Shown one piece after another: positions 35,553-45,116 of a stretch of DNA of 64,000 nt; within the stretch, counting starts at the first letter, position 1, and each line of letters begins with the position of its first letter. The notes under the pieces are model-generated. The model saw only the letters and a list, made by a program, of their open reading frames with translations. It was not told the origin of the DNA and did not search any database. The position numbers and the translations under genes are program-made. This stretch comes from Anatilimnocola aggregata (GTDB lineage Bacteria; Planctomycetota; Planctomycetia; Pirellulales; Pirellulaceae): positions 8,866,001 through 8,930,000 of the forward strand of contig NZ_CP036274.1 of NCBI RefSeq assembly GCF_007747655.1, in the 5' to 3' direction.

Positions 35553-36862
35553 TGGTTGCCCCGCGATTGCAATTCTCGATGTTGGCGGCACTTTTACTGA
35601 CTGCCCGCGTTCTGTTCGCGCAGCCGGTGGTCGTTCCCTTGGCAGTTCCCATTGAGGGGGCCCCCTTTGCTGCCACGCTGGCGGGGCTCGACTCGCAGCA
35701 GAACTTGAAGTGGAAAGTCGGTAACAAACTGCGGGTCATGCCTGCGGCCGAACTGATCCGCTGGGGGAGTTGGCGCGATGTCGAAACGGGTCCGCAAATT
35801 CTGCTGGCAACCGGCGGAGTACTGCGGGCCGACGTGCTGAAGCTAGAGGCCAACCAGTTGATCATTGGCGATGCGGCCGATCTCGGCGGCCTGCTATGGG
35901 ACGAGTCATCACTGCCCATAGAAGCCGTCGCCGGTATTCTCTGGCAGCCGCCGGCCGATACTCTCACCCGCGATCGATTGCGGGCGAAGCTGCTGCAACT
36001 CCCGCCGGGTGACGATCAACTGCTGCTTATCGGCGGCGAAACGCTGAGTGGCACGCTCTTGGAAGTTCCGCTGGCGGGTCGCTTTGTCGATAACACCCGT
36101 CCCATCGCACTGCTGGGCGAAGTCTTTCAACTGCAAACTCCGCGCGCCGAGAAGCCACTGATCGTGGCTGCCAACAAAGTGCTCGCCATTCGCCTGGGCG
36201 CAGCAACCGTTTCGCAGCCGGGCGCCAGGCAAGCCTTCGCCCGCATCGGTTTTCGCGATGGCTCGTTGGTGGTTGCCAAGTCGATTGTGACGCGCGGCGA
36301 GAGCACTCACGTTCAGTTGCCGGGCGGGGGACAGCTCGTGGCCAACAATGCCTTTGGTGATGGCACTGCCGATTGGTTCTGGCAACAGGTTTCGCTGCTG
36401 CAACCGCTGAGTGAGCGCGTCGAATACGTTTCCGATCTGCAGCCGCTCGGTTACAAGCACTTGCCGTTTCTTTCAGGCCAATGGCAATATGGCACCGACC
36501 AGAACGTGCTCGGCGGGCAATTGCGCACGCGCGACCAGGTCTTCGCCAAAGGGCTTGGCATGTTTCCCGCTTCGCGATTGGCCTACGCGCTTGAGGGGAA
36601 ATATCGGCGACTGCAAGGCTCGCTAGCCATTGATGCCCACGCCCGACTGAAGGGGAGCGTGGTGTTGCGCGTTCTGCTCGAAAACGACCAAGGAGTCTGG
36701 AGCGCGGGCTATGAAAGTCCGGTCATTCGGGGCGAGGAAGCACCGGTGGAGTTTTCGCTCGACGTGCGACAGGCACAGCGAATGGCCCTGCTGGTCGATT
36801 TCGCCGAGCGGGGGGATGAATGTGATTACGCCAACTGGCTCGATTTGCGGCTGATCAAATGA
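35552..36862 (+). CDS. Exported protein with NPCBM-like C-terminus
   Basis: 436 residues; ATG shares one base with the previous stop (TGATG), so the two are translationally coupled. A signal peptide, FSMLAALLLTARVLFAQ, comes first. The C-terminal 150 residues resemble an NPCBM (novel putative carbohydrate-binding) domain: DQVFAKGLGMFPASRLAYAL, then YRRLQGSLAIDAHARLKGSV, then MALLVDFAERGDECDYANWL. The middle is unknown. It is probably envelope-located and may bind cell-surface sugars. Confidence 0.75.
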   Translation: MVAPRLQFSMLAALLLTARVLFAQPVVVPLAVPIEGAPFAATLAGLDSQQNLKWKVGNKLRVMPAAELIRWGSWRDVETGPQILLATGGVLRADVLKLEANQLIIGDAADLGGLLWDESSLPIEAVAGILWQPPADTLTRDRLRAKLLQLPPGDDQLLLIGGETLSGTLLEVPLAGRFVDNTRPIALLGEVFQLQTPRAEKPLIVAANKVLAIRLGAATVSQPGARQAFARIGFRDGSLVVAKSIVTRGESTHVQLPGGGQLVANNAFGDGTADWFWQQVSLLQPLSERVEYVSDLQPLGYKHLPFLSGQWQYGTDQNVLGGQLRTRDQVFAKGLGMFPASRLAYALEGKYRRLQGSLAIDAHARLKGSVVLRVLLENDQGVWSAGYESPVIRGEEAPVEFSLDVRQAQRMALLVDFAERGDECDYANWLDLRLIK

Positions 36863-37057
36863 GCCGGCCTGCCGAGAAACGGGCAAATTCTTTGCAAAAT
36901 CGGCCATTCCTGTGAATCTGGCGAAGAATGCTCCCGTTTGGCAGCGAACTTGCAAACCTGAACAAACGATGGCTTTTTCCTTCAGATTCGTATTAGAATA
37001 ATTAGTGCCCGCTCGGCAAACCGTCTCATCTGGCCGCAGCAGGTAGGAGTTCGCTGT

Positions 37058-38221
37058 ATGGACTCGGCACAAACAGCAACCACAGCTATCCCACTCACCG
37101 CGCCGAACTTGCGCGCGAGTGTCGCGGCTCGTCGTGCTGCCCGCGCCGCGTTGCCCGCTGTGCTACCGCCACCGTTGCCATCGACCAACGGAATGGAGCC
37201 CCTTCCCAAAGTGGATGGAGAAGTTCCGCGTCGGTTCGAACCGTCAGAGTCCGTAGAATCTTCCACCGATTGGCTCCATCGCAACACTAGCTTTGCGGTC
37301 AGCATGGTCGTTCACTTACTCCTCTTGATCGGCCTCGCACTCTGGGGTTTGAACGATACACCCAAGCGCGGCCACGTCGAGTTGTCCGCTGCTCCCACCG
37401 ATGCCGAGCCCGAACCATTCGTGCAAATGCTTGCTCCCGCGGAGCCGGTTGCCGATCTCGACGAGATCCTCTCGCAGATGTCGGGCGATATGACCGACCT
37501 GCCCGACGCCGATAAGCTGGCGCTCGAAAACTTTTCGACCACTGCCGATGCTCCCGGCTCGTTCGACTTCAGTCGCGATGTAATTCCCAACGGCCAACTG
37601 ATGCAAGAGTTAGGTGGCGGCGTAGGGAATGGCGAAGCGGGCGGCGGAACCGGTGGTTTGGGTGCCGGCCTGGAGATCGGCAACATGCTGCAGTTTGTCG
37701 AGCGGTTACAACGTGCCGGTGCGAAGTCAGGCGACGTGCAAATCTCGCTGATCTGGGACAACTACAACGATCTCGATTTGCATGTGATTACACCCCGCAA
37801 CGAAAACATTTTTTTCGGGCATCGGCGGTCGCGTTGCAAAGGCGAACTTGATGTCGATATGAACGCCGGTGCCGGCACCACGCGCGAACCGGTCGAAAAC
37901 GTCTACTGGGGAAAGGGGAAAGCTCCACTCGGCAAGTTCCGAGTCGGGGTGCATCACTTCCGCAATCATGGCGATGCCGACCCCACGCCGTTCGAATTAC
38001 GAATCGTCGTCGATGGCAAAACGGAAATCGTCACCGGTGAAATCTCGGCGGGTAGCCCACGCTTAATCATGTACGAGTTCGAACGAAAAGCCAGCGACCG
38101 AATATTGAACCAGGGACCGGCGAGCCAGGCTTCTCCTTCGCCCAACGATGAATCTCCACTCCTCAGCAGACGCCGATTCTCGCCAGCCAATGCGCTGGAA
38201 AACATCCTGAAAAACGATTGA
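37058..38221 (+). CDS. TonB-like anchored protein with DUF2135 domain
   Basis: 387 residues; AGGTAGGAG precedes the ATG. A Pro/Ala-rich cytoplasmic head comes first, then one membrane helix FAVSMVVHLLLLIGLALWGL of the TonB/ExbD-like type. A Gly-rich linker follows (about residues 188-210). The C-terminal domain reads GDVQISLIWDNYNDLDLHVI, then GELDVDMNAGAGTTREPVEN, then YWGKGKAPLGKFRVGVHHF, the pattern of DUF2135 (YfaP-like). DUF2135 is of unknown function, with metal-binding-like acidic residues (DLDLH, DVDMN). Periplasmic location is expected. Alone on its transcript as far as I see. Confidence 0.75.
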   Translation: MDSAQTATTAIPLTAPNLRASVAARRAARAALPAVLPPPLPSTNGMEPLPKVDGEVPRRFEPSESVESSTDWLHRNTSFAVSMVVHLLLLIGLALWGLNDTPKRGHVELSAAPTDAEPEPFVQMLAPAEPVADLDEILSQMSGDMTDLPDADKLALENFSTTADAPGSFDFSRDVIPNGQLMQELGGGVGNGEAGGGTGGLGAGLEIGNMLQFVERLQRAGAKSGDVQISLIWDNYNDLDLHVITPRNENIFFGHRRSRCKGELDVDMNAGAGTTREPVENVYWGKGKAPLGKFRVGVHHFRNHGDADPTPFELRIVVDGKTEIVTGEISAGSPRLIMYEFERKASDRILNQGPASQASPSPNDESPLLSRRRFSPANALENILKND

Positions 38222-38316
38222 CACTGCGGCGGCAGTCACTAAGTTGACAGGCACTTATCGTTGGCGCTCTAGCGCAGGGAATCTAGTCATTTACTGCAGA
38301 TTTCGAGGGCCGAATC

Positions 38317-38742
38317 ATGCTCGTTCGTGAAATTCTGGCGCACAAGGGTCATGCTGTTCACACCTGTCACGCCGACGACACTCTAGCCGACGTCGTCGCT
38401 TGCCTGATGCACCATAACTGTGGCTCGCTGGTCGTAATGGACGGCGACGAGATGGTGGGAATCGTGACCGAGCGCGACGTTTTGCGCAGCTGTGCCGAAG
38501 CCCGCGGCCCGCTCGATTTCGTCCAGGTCAGCGAACGGATGACCACTGAACCCATCACTGCCCGCCTCGACGACGAAGCTGCCGGACTGATGGGCGTGAT
38601 GACTGAGCGCCGCATTCGCCATCTCCCCGTGCTCGAACACGGCAAGCTCTGCGGCATGGTCTCCATCGGCGACGTAGTGAAAGCTCATCACCACGAACTG
38701 TGCCAGGAGAACCACTACCTCAAGAGTTACATCTTGAGCTAG
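38317..38742 (+). CDS. CBS-pair domain protein
   Basis: 141 residues made of two CBS units only: ADDTLADVVACLMHHNCGSL, then VVMDGDEMVGIVTERDVLR, then EAAGLMGVMTERRIRHLPVL, ending EHGKLCGMVSIGDVVKAHHH. CBS pairs bind adenosine nucleotides and regulate partner proteins. It is cytoplasmic. No partner is adjacent. Confidence 0.88.
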   Translation: MLVREILAHKGHAVHTCHADDTLADVVACLMHHNCGSLVVMDGDEMVGIVTERDVLRSCAEARGPLDFVQVSERMTTEPITARLDDEAAGLMGVMTERRIRHLPVLEHGKLCGMVSIGDVVKAHHHELCQENHYLKSYILS

Positions 38743-38761
38743 GGCTCCGGTGGACGGCAGC

Positions 38762-39091
38762 TTAGCTGGCCACTTGCTCGCCCAGTTCGCGAAGCAGTTC
38801 CAGCGTGAAGATGCCGGTATCGTGACCGTCGCTGAAGGCGATGTTGTAGGCGTAATTGCCCAGCGGCTGCATTTTGACAATGCGCAGCGGCTGCAGTTCC
38901 TCGTTCGTCAAAATTTTTAACGAACGGAGGTCGGCTGGCTTCGCGGGCTGAGAGTGTTTCTCGCGACAGGTGGCACACGGGCATGCTTCGCGCAACTGCT
39001 TGATCGGATACTGCCGACGCATGCCGTCGCTCCAATCGATCTGCAAGCGATCGGGGGAGGGGAGGCTGAGGCCAGCTGGTTGAGGAGACAT
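38762..39091 (-). CDS. DUF971 protein (GBBH-like N-terminal domain)
   Basis: 109 residues from ATG 39091. The DUF971 features are present: LQIDWSDGMRRQYPIKQLRE, then CPCATCR with the cysteine cluster, then IVKMQPLGNYAYNIAFSDGH, then DTGIFTLELLREL. The cysteines match the zinc site of gamma-butyrobetaine hydroxylase N-terminal domains. Stand-alone members are linked to iron-sulfur protein biogenesis in some bacteria (family knowledge). Confidence 0.85.
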   Translation of the reverse strand: MSPQPAGLSLPSPDRLQIDWSDGMRRQYPIKQLREACPCATCREKHSQPAKPADLRSLKILTNEELQPLRIVKMQPLGNYAYNIAFSDGHDTGIFTLELLRELGEQVAS

Positions 39092-39213
39092 AGCAGAAAG
39101 CAACGAAGGAAAGAACAGTCAAACCCAATGCAGCAGAACATAACCGCCAGAGTCCGATTCGGCCAGTGTCGCAACGGGCAAGCAAGCGCGACGGACACTT
39201 ACCCGCTGAGCTA

Positions 39214-41481
39214 CTACGGCACAATTCGCTCGGGCTTGTTCTCGCGAAAGAACTGCTGCATTTTCTCGATCTGCTCAAGGTCGATCCCTTCGGGCTTGTG
39301 CTCGAAGAACCAATCGAGATCGGCGATGGCCCCCTGCTTGCGCCCACTCTCGAAGCGAAGCATGGCCCGTAGGCCGCGCTCGCGCGCAGAGACAGGATCG
39401 AGCGTGATAATTGCTTGCAGATAGCGGAGCATCGCCTCGCGATCTTTTTTCTGCTGGGCGACACTGAGCAAGTTCTGCAACATCCGCAGCAGGATTTGCC
39501 GCTCGCTCACGGTGCGCAAATGCTCGGGCTGGATCGGTTCGCCCGTGTTGTCCTGCACCAGCTGGCCAGCTTCTTCTTGCGATAGCGCCTTGCCGCCATC
39601 GAACACATCGATCAATTGCGCGTCTCCTTTGGCCGGTTCGTGACGCACGACGAAATGCCCCGGCAGGCCGACGCCGACAACGTTCACATCGAGCCGACGG
39701 GCCAGTTCCAGATAGACGAGCGACAGCGTGATCGGCAGCCCTTCGCGATCGTCGAGCACCCGATTCAGGTAGCTGTTGGCTGCGTTGTAGTAGTCGCTGC
39801 GACTGCCGTGAAATCCCAGTTCGTCGAACAGCAACTTGTTCATCGCCGCGAGCTTGGCAGCATCGCTGATGGGCTTGTCCTTGTGCTCTTTGGCGAGTGA
39901 AGACTTGACTTCGCTGGCCAATCGATCGAGTTGGCGGACGTAAGCTTCGACTTCGATATCTTCTTCATCGAGCGTGGCAATCAGGAGCGCTGCCCGCAGC
40001 AGATCGACTTGCTTCACCTCGGGGGCAGCGATTTTTGCCAGTCGCTGGCACACGCTCGCGGCACGCACATCACCGGCCAACCGGCGCAGTTCCGTTGCTC
40101 GCTCGTCCAGTTCGCGGGCCCGTTGGCGCAACAGCTCGCTGCTGAGCGTGGCTTCGGTTTCAAGCTTGGCAAGTTGCTCGGGGCGAATGTCCTTCAGGTC
40201 CGGCAGGGATTCGATGGTCGTCGTCAGTGAATCGACCAAGTTGTTGTCGGTCTTGGCCGCGGAGACTTCTTTGCCAACTTCGAAACGGCGAAACTGCGCC
40301 ACCGTTTGCCGAAACTTGGCGAGGCCGACCTGGCCTTTGGTGAACGCGCTATCGGTCGACTCCACCACCAGTTCGTCGTTGACGTAGCAGAGAAACTTAT
40401 CTTTCTCGATCCGTACCTTGAGCCGATTCCACTCCCCCGCGCGATAAGCGGCGACCGGCTTTTCGAGCAGCACTCGCCAACTGAAGACATCGGAGCCTTC
40501 GAAGCGGCTGAGTCGCAGCTTGCCGTTGCTGGGATAAAAGCCGTAATGCTTATCGCCGCCATCGGCTTGAAACACCAGGCCAGCAGCGCCGGCTTCGTCT
40601 TCCATCAGCACGCTCACTGCCAATTCGTACGGCAACTCGGGGACCGCCGCATTCGACAAGCAGAGCGAGCGGCCACCAAAACCTTGCCCGAGGCCGGAGA
40701 CGAGCAAGCGGCCACCCCGTTGTTGCCAGGTACTGCCGAACAGCGTGGTCCACTCTTTGGCATCGAGCGTGCCGATCGTCAGCCAGCGCTCAATGGGAAC
40801 CGGATTGGGTTTTTCGAGCAGCGGGCGCAGGTCGTTCACACTCACCGCAAAACCGAGGTTGTCGGTGACGGCCGACTTCATCGTCATCACGCCCTGCACG
40901 CGACCGAGCATGTCGAGCACCGGGCCGCCGCTGTTGCCGGGCTCGACAGGAACCGCGAGTTGAATCAGCTTGCGATCTTCGACATCGCGCGTGCCGGAGA
41001 CGACGCCCGCCACCACGCTGTGCTTGAGTCCGTGGGGATTGCCGAGCACGACAATCGCTTCGCCTTGCGCAAGCTTGTCGGCATCGCCCAGCGGCAGTGC
41101 GGGAAGATCTTTTTCGGCGACACGCAGAATCGCCAGGTCGCGATTGCGGTCGGTCGCGTGAATGGCTGTCACCCGCAAGTTCTTACCATCGGCCGTTTGC
41201 ACGCTGATCGGTCGCGCTTCGCCAATCACGTGCAAGTTCGTGGCAATCAGCCCGCCGGCATCGACGACAAAGCCGGTGCCGAGACCTTGCTGGCCACCGT
41301 CGCGTCCGGAAATCGAAACGACGACGATCGATTGCCGCGCGCTCTTAGCGATTTCTTCAACGGTCTTTTTGTTGTTCCCTTTGTCTTCACCCAGCGCGAA
41401 CGTACCCAAGAGCAGGCACGCGATGACAAGTGGGGTCTGCTGGACGGACCATGAGCGGCGCAGTGGTGCGGGCATGAGCAT
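39214..41481 (-). CDS. Trypsin-like protease fused to a SirB1-like region
   Basis: 755 residues. After a signal (LVIACLLLGTFALG) comes an HtrA-type protease with triad H84 (NLHVIGE), D115 (RNRDLAIL) and S184 (EPGNSGGPV). Residues about 235-410 look like a concanavalin-like sandwich (AGLVFQADGGDKHYGFYPSN, then EWNRLKVRIEKDKFLCYVND). From about 530 the SirB1/transglutaminase-like pattern appears: YYNAANSYLNRVLDDREGLP, then ITLSLVYLELARRLDVNVVG, then GLPGHFVVRHE, followed by a TPR-like end. No PDZ domain is seen. It is probably periplasmic. The four-part make-up is unusual. Confidence 0.8.
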   Translation of the reverse strand: MLMPAPLRRSWSVQQTPLVIACLLLGTFALGEDKGNNKKTVEEIAKSARQSIVVVSISGRDGGQQGLGTGFVVDAGGLIATNLHVIGEARPISVQTADGKNLRVTAIHATDRNRDLAILRVAEKDLPALPLGDADKLAQGEAIVVLGNPHGLKHSVVAGVVSGTRDVEDRKLIQLAVPVEPGNSGGPVLDMLGRVQGVMTMKSAVTDNLGFAVSVNDLRPLLEKPNPVPIERWLTIGTLDAKEWTTLFGSTWQQRGGRLLVSGLGQGFGGRSLCLSNAAVPELPYELAVSVLMEDEAGAAGLVFQADGGDKHYGFYPSNGKLRLSRFEGSDVFSWRVLLEKPVAAYRAGEWNRLKVRIEKDKFLCYVNDELVVESTDSAFTKGQVGLAKFRQTVAQFRRFEVGKEVSAAKTDNNLVDSLTTTIESLPDLKDIRPEQLAKLETEATLSSELLRQRARELDERATELRRLAGDVRAASVCQRLAKIAAPEVKQVDLLRAALLIATLDEEDIEVEAYVRQLDRLASEVKSSLAKEHKDKPISDAAKLAAMNKLLFDELGFHGSRSDYYNAANSYLNRVLDDREGLPITLSLVYLELARRLDVNVVGVGLPGHFVVRHEPAKGDAQLIDVFDGGKALSQEEAGQLVQDNTGEPIQPEHLRTVSERQILLRMLQNLLSVAQQKKDREAMLRYLQAIITLDPVSARERGLRAMLRFESGRKQGAIADLDWFFEHKPEGIDLEQIEKMQQFFRENKPERIVP

Positions 41482-41701
41482 TCACTTCTCAAGTTGCAAG
41501 AGAGCCTGGGTCGCCAGCCGTAGGACGCGTTCGCCCCCCTGCTGCTGGGCTGGCAACAGTTTACTCCGCGCGGGAGCCGCCTGCTTGCGTTCCTCAAGCC
41601 AAGGTCGCTGCCGCGGATGGGATCTTCGAGCAGCTTCGTCAATTTCTTGACGAGCCGCGGTTCGACTTCACTTTAACCGGCGGGACTCACACGGAGCGGG
41701 C

Positions 41702-42160
41702 TTACTCGGTGGGTGGAGTTGCGGGCAATGTATCCGCAGCCGAGACGTCATCCGTGGGCAATTCGCCCGGCAACGGTTCAATCGGGCGAATCTCGGGCAA
41801 GGGCTTGGGCATTTCCTGCCCGACTTCGATCTTCCGCTTCCAAGTCGCTTTGCGCCCCTTCGACTTGGGATGATGTTTGGCGCGCATGGTATCGGGCAGC
41901 GGGGGCAATTCGCCGCCGGGGATCTTGTCGATCAAGACGACGATCGTGGCCCTAGGACCGCGCGAAGGGGTCTTACGCGCTTCGCGATCTTCGATCGAGA
42001 CTCGTTCGAGTTCGTACTTTACCGGCTGTTCGGGCTGGATAAAGTCGAACCGCCCGTCTTGCACAGCCACTGCAGGAAAGAAGATATCGGGCCCGCGATC
42101 CGGCCGAATGAAGCCGAAACCCTTTTCAAATACCACGTGATGGATAATGCCGTAATTCAT
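41702..42160 (-). CDS. Cold-shock-domain protein with long tail
   Basis: 152 residues from ATG 42160. A divergent cold-shock fold occupies the first 60: YGIIHHVVFEKGFGFIRPDR, then GPDIFFPAVAV, then QPVKYELERV. RNP1-like FGFIRP and RNP2-like IFFPAVAV are visible. The tail is rich in Pro, Lys and Glu (KHHPKSKGRKATWKRK, then PEIRPIEPLPGELPTDD). Binds single-stranded nucleic acid (family knowledge). Confidence 0.8.
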   Translation of the reverse strand: MNYGIIHHVVFEKGFGFIRPDRGPDIFFPAVAVQDGRFDFIQPEQPVKYELERVSIEDREARKTPSRGPRATIVVLIDKIPGGELPPLPDTMRAKHHPKSKGRKATWKRKIEVGQEMPKPLPEIRPIEPLPGELPTDDVSAADTLPATPPTE

Positions 42161-42303
42161 CGAGCCCAAATGTCTGCCAAACGAGGTGTGTAGCCAAACA
42201 TCCAGAATATCGCGACGGCGCGTCTTCATCCAGGGCCAAAAACGGCCATTTGCCGCAGAGTGAAGTGATCCTTTCGCTCGCTGCGCGCAGGACGGGAGCT
42301 AAA

Positions 42304-43062
42304 CTACTCGATCTTGTTGGCCTTCAGGTGGTAATAGACGGTCCCCACACCCAAACTCTGGTCGGGCACCTCCGAGGCAGTGAACTCGCCTGCCAGCTTC
42401 AAGCGGCGTAGTGCGTACTTCACTTTGTAGCGCGGATCGGTCACTTTCACTTCGATCATGTGCGTCGGCTTGGTCTGCTTATCGCCGAAGCAGCATTCTC
42501 CCAGGTCCGGCACCAGGATGAAATGATCGACCTTACCCATCTGGGCGATGAACTTGTGCGTGTAGCCTTTGACGAAGACTTTCTTGCCGTTCAATTCCAG
42601 CGCACTGGCCGGAAAAGCGCGTTCAGGCTCGTTGATGTAATCGGGCTGAAGTTTGCTAAAGCTGAGGCGGATGTGATCTTCGGGAAGTTCGGTGAAGTAG
42701 ATGTAAGTGTGCATCGCCGCGCCGGAGACGAAGATCAATCCGCTGAGCACCGCGCCAAAGAGTGCCACGCCGCGCCCCGTGTATTCCAGCGGATAGCGGC
42801 GAATCGCCTGCAAGGCGATCAAGCCCATCACTAAGCCGGCCAAGGCAACCACCAGCATGGGTTCGAACAAGTAGCCCAAGAGCGATACGACTGCCAAGAC
42901 AACCGACACCACAGCGCTGCGACTGAGCGCGCGGTAGGGCATCATCTCGGCTTCGTCGCCATAGAGAGGCGAAAGCGCTGGGGAATTCGGCTTGGCTGAA
43001 TTTGCTGCATTCGCAGCTGTCTGTTCAGTCGATACGTTCGAAATCACGGCACTCGTACTCAT
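42304..43062 (-). CDS. Membrane protein with DUF3299-like C-terminal part
   Basis: 252 residues from ATG 43062; the frame extends far upstream but that part is the shadow of the next gene. Membrane segments: SAVVSVVLAVVSLLGYLFEP, MLVVALAGLVMGLIAL, and GVALFGAVLSGLIFVSGAA. The C-terminal soluble part has LNGKKVFVKGYTHKFIAQMG and HFILVPDLGECCFGDKQTKP, a pattern I associate with DUF3299-type domains. It lies 20 bases after a CPFC-containing protein, so both are probably made together. Confidence 0.65.
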   Translation of the reverse strand: MSTSAVISNVSTEQTAANAANSAKPNSPALSPLYGDEAEMMPYRALSRSAVVSVVLAVVSLLGYLFEPMLVVALAGLVMGLIALQAIRRYPLEYTGRGVALFGAVLSGLIFVSGAAMHTYIYFTELPEDHIRLSFSKLQPDYINEPERAFPASALELNGKKVFVKGYTHKFIAQMGKVDHFILVPDLGECCFGDKQTKPTHMIEVKVTDPRYKVKYALRRLKLAGEFTASEVPDQSLGVGTVYYHLKANKIE

Positions 43063-43082
43063 GATCGGTCCCAAACCAACTA

Positions 43083-44552
43083 CTAACCCAAACCGCGCAG
43101 CACCCACCATTGCACCACGAACATGACCAGACCGATACCCCACGGTACGCTGATCAACAGCCAACGGTTCGGCGAGGCGAGCGGAATTGCCCGAATTGCT
43201 GCGGCCGGCGGTGCACCCTTGTTCACCACGGCGGCTGTTTCTGCCGATTGCACGGCCTTGGCCACTTCCTGCGCGTTGATTTCCTGGTCGTCGGCCGGGG
43301 GAACCGGCACTTCGTAAGACGCGGTGGCCGTTTCGCCATTGGTTTTCGCATCGAGCGCGGGGATCATGGCCGCTTTCTTCGGATCGGGAACCGCGGGGGC
43401 GGGATCGCCGGGGAAGAACGTATTGGCCCGCTTCACCGAAGCGGGATCGATCTTCTCGCATTCTTTGAGCAGATCCTTCGCCTTGGCCAGCGGACACTTG
43501 CGCAGGTAATTAATCACCGGCACGCGGACCCAGGTGCTCTTCTCGTCGGCATTCTTGAACAGCTCGAACAGCTGGTCGACGGCTGACCAATCTTCCCAGC
43601 CCGCGAGGTCGGGAATCACCAGGTCGGCCAGTTCGGGCCGATCGAGCATGTACTTAAGCCCGACGAGCAAGCGCTCTTTCTTAATCACGCCACCTTCGGT
43701 GCCATGAAAGCGAAGGGCCATGATGGCGGAATAGGTATCGGCATAGTCCGACTTTTTGTTCTTCAGATACAGGTCTTCGACCAGTTCCATGCCAGTCTCG
43801 CCCTTGAGCGTGAGGTAGCAGGCGATGAGCGCGTCGAGCCCCGAACGGGATTTGCGATCGGTCGACTTCATCGCCGCTTCGAGCATGGGGAGATCGTCTT
43901 TGGTGCCGCAGACGCCGAGCATCACCAGGTACAACCGGCGACGACTTGCGGGGATATCGGCATTTTGAATCCACGAGACAAGCTGCTCGTGATTCATGTG
44001 GGGCTTAAGATCCTTGATGGTCGTGTAGGGTGCCTTGGCGAATTCGTCGTAGGCATCGCGAGCCAGCATGTCGTCTTTGTCTTCCAAGTAATTTTGGAAG
44101 AACATGTATCGCTCGTTGCCGTCTTTGGGCAACTTGGTGATCTTGCCGATGTAATCTTGTGCGCGGGGCGAGAGGAGCAGCGGGGTCGACCACATGGTCT
44201 TGGGCGGATCGATGCCCATGACCAGGAAGACGCTGCCGGGTTTGCCATCGCCGAAGTAGATCGTGTCGATCTTGTCGCCCACGCGGGCAGACTTTTCGCC
44301 TTTCACGATTTCCGTGATTTCGAACTTGGCTTTCGCCAGCTCTTCGCTCGAGTTGTCACTCGGCGGCGGTAGGTGAACCAGCTTGGCGATGGCGACAACG
44401 TCCATCGAGGCCATTTCTTCCGAGAATGTTTGCGCGGTGGCGCTACAGAACGGGCAAGCGACCGCTGCTGACGAAGTCAGAGGGAGTAGCCAGCTGGCGA
44501 GCAAACCAAACGCGACCAGCGGGCCGAAGGGGCGTGCCTTCAGGTCATTCAT
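43083..44552 (-). CDS. Exported CPFC-motif protein with C-terminal anchor
   Basis: 489 residues from ATG 44552. The signal peptide is VAFGLLASWLLPLTSSAAV, then ACPFCSATAQTFSEEMASM with CPFC near the mature N-terminus. The middle is helical, HEAT-like in part (YLVMLGVCGTKDDLPMLEAA, then LVIPDLAGWEDWSAVDQLFE). The C-terminus has a membrane anchor, LLISVPWGIGLVMFVVQWWV. Its CPFC is like that of thioredoxin-like or metal-binding proteins but no thioredoxin fold is visible. It is upstream of the DUF3299-like gene in the same operon. Confidence 0.7.
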   Translation of the reverse strand: MNDLKARPFGPLVAFGLLASWLLPLTSSAAVACPFCSATAQTFSEEMASMDVVAIAKLVHLPPPSDNSSEELAKAKFEITEIVKGEKSARVGDKIDTIYFGDGKPGSVFLVMGIDPPKTMWSTPLLLSPRAQDYIGKITKLPKDGNERYMFFQNYLEDKDDMLARDAYDEFAKAPYTTIKDLKPHMNHEQLVSWIQNADIPASRRRLYLVMLGVCGTKDDLPMLEAAMKSTDRKSRSGLDALIACYLTLKGETGMELVEDLYLKNKKSDYADTYSAIMALRFHGTEGGVIKKERLLVGLKYMLDRPELADLVIPDLAGWEDWSAVDQLFELFKNADEKSTWVRVPVINYLRKCPLAKAKDLLKECEKIDPASVKRANTFFPGDPAPAVPDPKKAAMIPALDAKTNGETATASYEVPVPPADDQEINAQEVAKAVQSAETAAVVNKGAPPAAAIRAIPLASPNRWLLISVPWGIGLVMFVVQWWVLRGLG

Positions 44553-44735
44553 AGCGACATTCCTCACCGCGAAAACAGGGCATCCCCGCATGCCGCAGCT
44601 CGCGGCCCGAGAATTCATCCACTCTACCTGATTCTAGGCGAAACCCAAGATCGAAGCTACTGAAAGCGGGCCAACCGCCAGCTAGCAATTGCCGGATTTT
44701 GCGGGTTATGCACCGGGCGAAAATGGTTGAAGCGA

Positions 44736-45017
44736 CTAAAGAGGTTCGCGCATGGGCTCATTTTCCGAATCGGGTCTTGCGGGTGCAGGAGTTTCGAAGG
44801 GAGCGATTTCGGTTAGCGGTATTTGAGAGTTGACTGGATCAGGCTCGGGCGGTCGGGAACTGTTGCGAAGGGCTCGGAACGAGCACAGGGTTGGCATAAA
44901 TAACAGAAAAACCAAAACGGCCGAGATTGCGAACGTGGAGACCGGCCCCAGAGACCTTCGTTGTGGAGTCGCGTTCTCGCTCGGTTCCGCGGGCGACTCA
45001 TAGGGATTTAGATCCAT
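44736..45017 (-). CDS. Small membrane protein starting MDLNPYESP
   Basis: 93 residues from ATG 45017. The N-terminus is MDLNPYESPAEPSEN, then one or two membrane segments (FAISAVLVFLLFMPTLCSF). The tail is Pro/Glu-rich. The NPYESP start is shared with the protein at 45554-45823, and similar small proteins recur in planctomycetes as far as I recall. Function unknown. Confidence 0.6.
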   Translation of the reverse strand: MDLNPYESPAEPSENATPQRRSLGPVSTFAISAVLVFLLFMPTLCSFRALRNSSRPPEPDPVNSQIPLTEIAPFETPAPARPDSENEPMREPL

Positions 45018-45116
45018 TCGCCTACCCAGCATCGCTACTTCGTCGGCAAAACCCGTTTGCCTAGCGAGGTGCCAACAACACGCCCGGCGAAGGTGACGAA
45101 TTCCTGAGGATCCATC

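Noticed and set aside
39190-39216. tRNA-like D-arm on the minus strand (TAGCTCAGCGGGTA) next to the protease gene stop
   Set aside because: No matching acceptor stem, no paired D stem and no proper T arm follow, and it overlaps the gene end. Taken as chance similarity.
40306-41454. Plus-strand open frame of 382 residues opposite the protease gene
   Set aside because: Shadow of the protease, whose catalytic triad is intact.
42304-43497. Long version of the DUF3299-like membrane protein (397 residues)
   Set aside because: The first 145 residues are the shadow of the upstream CPFC gene; ATG 43062 gives a coherent protein.
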